Below the pieces are notes generated by a model that ran no database searches, had not been told where the DNA came from, and saw only the letters and a program-made list of their open reading frames with translations. Positions 6,121 through 6,268 of a stretch of DNA of 6,268 bases are shown here, in pieces (positions within the stretch are counted from its first letter, which is position 1; the number at the start of each line of letters is the position of its first letter). The position numbers were made by a program, and so were the translations under genes. The DNA lies in NCBI GenBank assembly GCA_025455635.1, contig JALOMF010000259.1:1-6268 (forward strand), in the 5' to 3' direction. Source of the DNA: Saprospiraceae bacterium. Lineage in GTDB: Bacteria > Bacteroidota > Bacteroidia > Chitinophagales > Saprospiraceae.

Positions 6121-6268
6121 ATATCCAGCCCAACGGAATTTTGGACTTCGAGGTGTACCCCTTCCAAGCAAACCTGCTTTCTGAAGGCAAGGGCAACCAC
6201 CGCAAGGGGCTATTCGTGGCCAATATGGGCGAGGAGACGCCCGCCAATGCGGAACTGCTCTCCAAGAT
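6117..6268 (+). CDS. Unrecognised protein, 3'-partial (first 50 residues)
   Basis: The ATG at 6117 opens a frame that stays open to the window edge (50 codons plus 2 bases), beginning MNIQPNGILDFEVYPFQANL. A stop at 6066-6068 limits the frame upstream, and this is the first ATG. Third positions are mostly G or C (for example ATC CAG CCC AAC), like ilvE and unlike the AT-rich spacer, which supports real coding. A weak AGCGG lies 4 nt before the ATG. There is no signal peptide or membrane segment in the visible part. I do not recognise the family. It is divergent from ilvE across a 120-bp spacer with a shared palindromic promoter. Confidence 0.72.
   Translation, partial: MNIQPNGILDFEVYPFQANLLSEGKGNHRKGLFVANMGEETPANAELLSK

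Noticed and set aside
6009..6265. Minus-strand frames of 63 and 64 codons covering the right-hand end
   Set aside because: They run through the AT-rich spacer and antisense to the rightward gene, whose codon use is clearly coding.

Overview
The window looks like a chromosomal piece of a member of the Bacteroidota, possibly Saprospiria-like. This is inferred from three things: promoter-like TAnnTTTG boxes in the 5997-6116 spacer, the near absence of Shine-Dalgarno sequences, and a eukaryote-type branched-chain aminotransferase. The genus cannot be read from the sequence. No RNA gene, insertion sequence, CRISPR array or replication origin was seen.

Layout, from the right: a 5'-partial gene of unknown function runs rightwards off the window (6117-6268, + strand). 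It is divergent from four genes that all read leftwards. These are a branched-chain amino-acid aminotransferase (ilvE, 4926-5996), a short PfkB-family sugar or nucleoside kinase (4051 to about 4854), a compact P-loop ATPase of the archaeal-type ATPase_2/STAND-like group (2760-3935), and a very large STAND-like NTPase. The last overlaps the ATPase by 28 bp and runs off the left edge after 929 codons (1-2787).

The large NTPase has an N-terminal P-loop module, a winged helix, a helical linker and then at least eleven complete 33-residue Sel1/TPR-like repeats plus the start of a twelfth. The repeats alternate in two types, giving a 66-residue (198 bp) higher-order period. No dedicated long-ORF entry exists for this gene because its stop lies outside the window; it was found by translating the minus strand directly. 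The repeat half is much AT-richer than the ATPase half.

Three short intergenic regions carry structure. The ilvE/unknown divergent spacer has a perfect 8-bp inverted repeat in which each arm is a TAATTTTG box, one for each direction. The ilvE-pfkB spacer holds a 17-bp hairpin made of AACCATT-type heptamers. The region upstream of the ATPase pair has two 22-bp dyads 33 bp apart, flanked by two A/T-tracts spaced 11 bp.

How the genes may work together: ilvE and pfkB look like ordinary metabolic genes, possibly co-transcribed. The two overlapping NTPases look like a coupled pair in which a small ATPase partners a large sensor-like NTPase with a repeat domain. That architecture is shared by NLR-like signalling and defence proteins, but no effector domain is visible here and the function is unknown.
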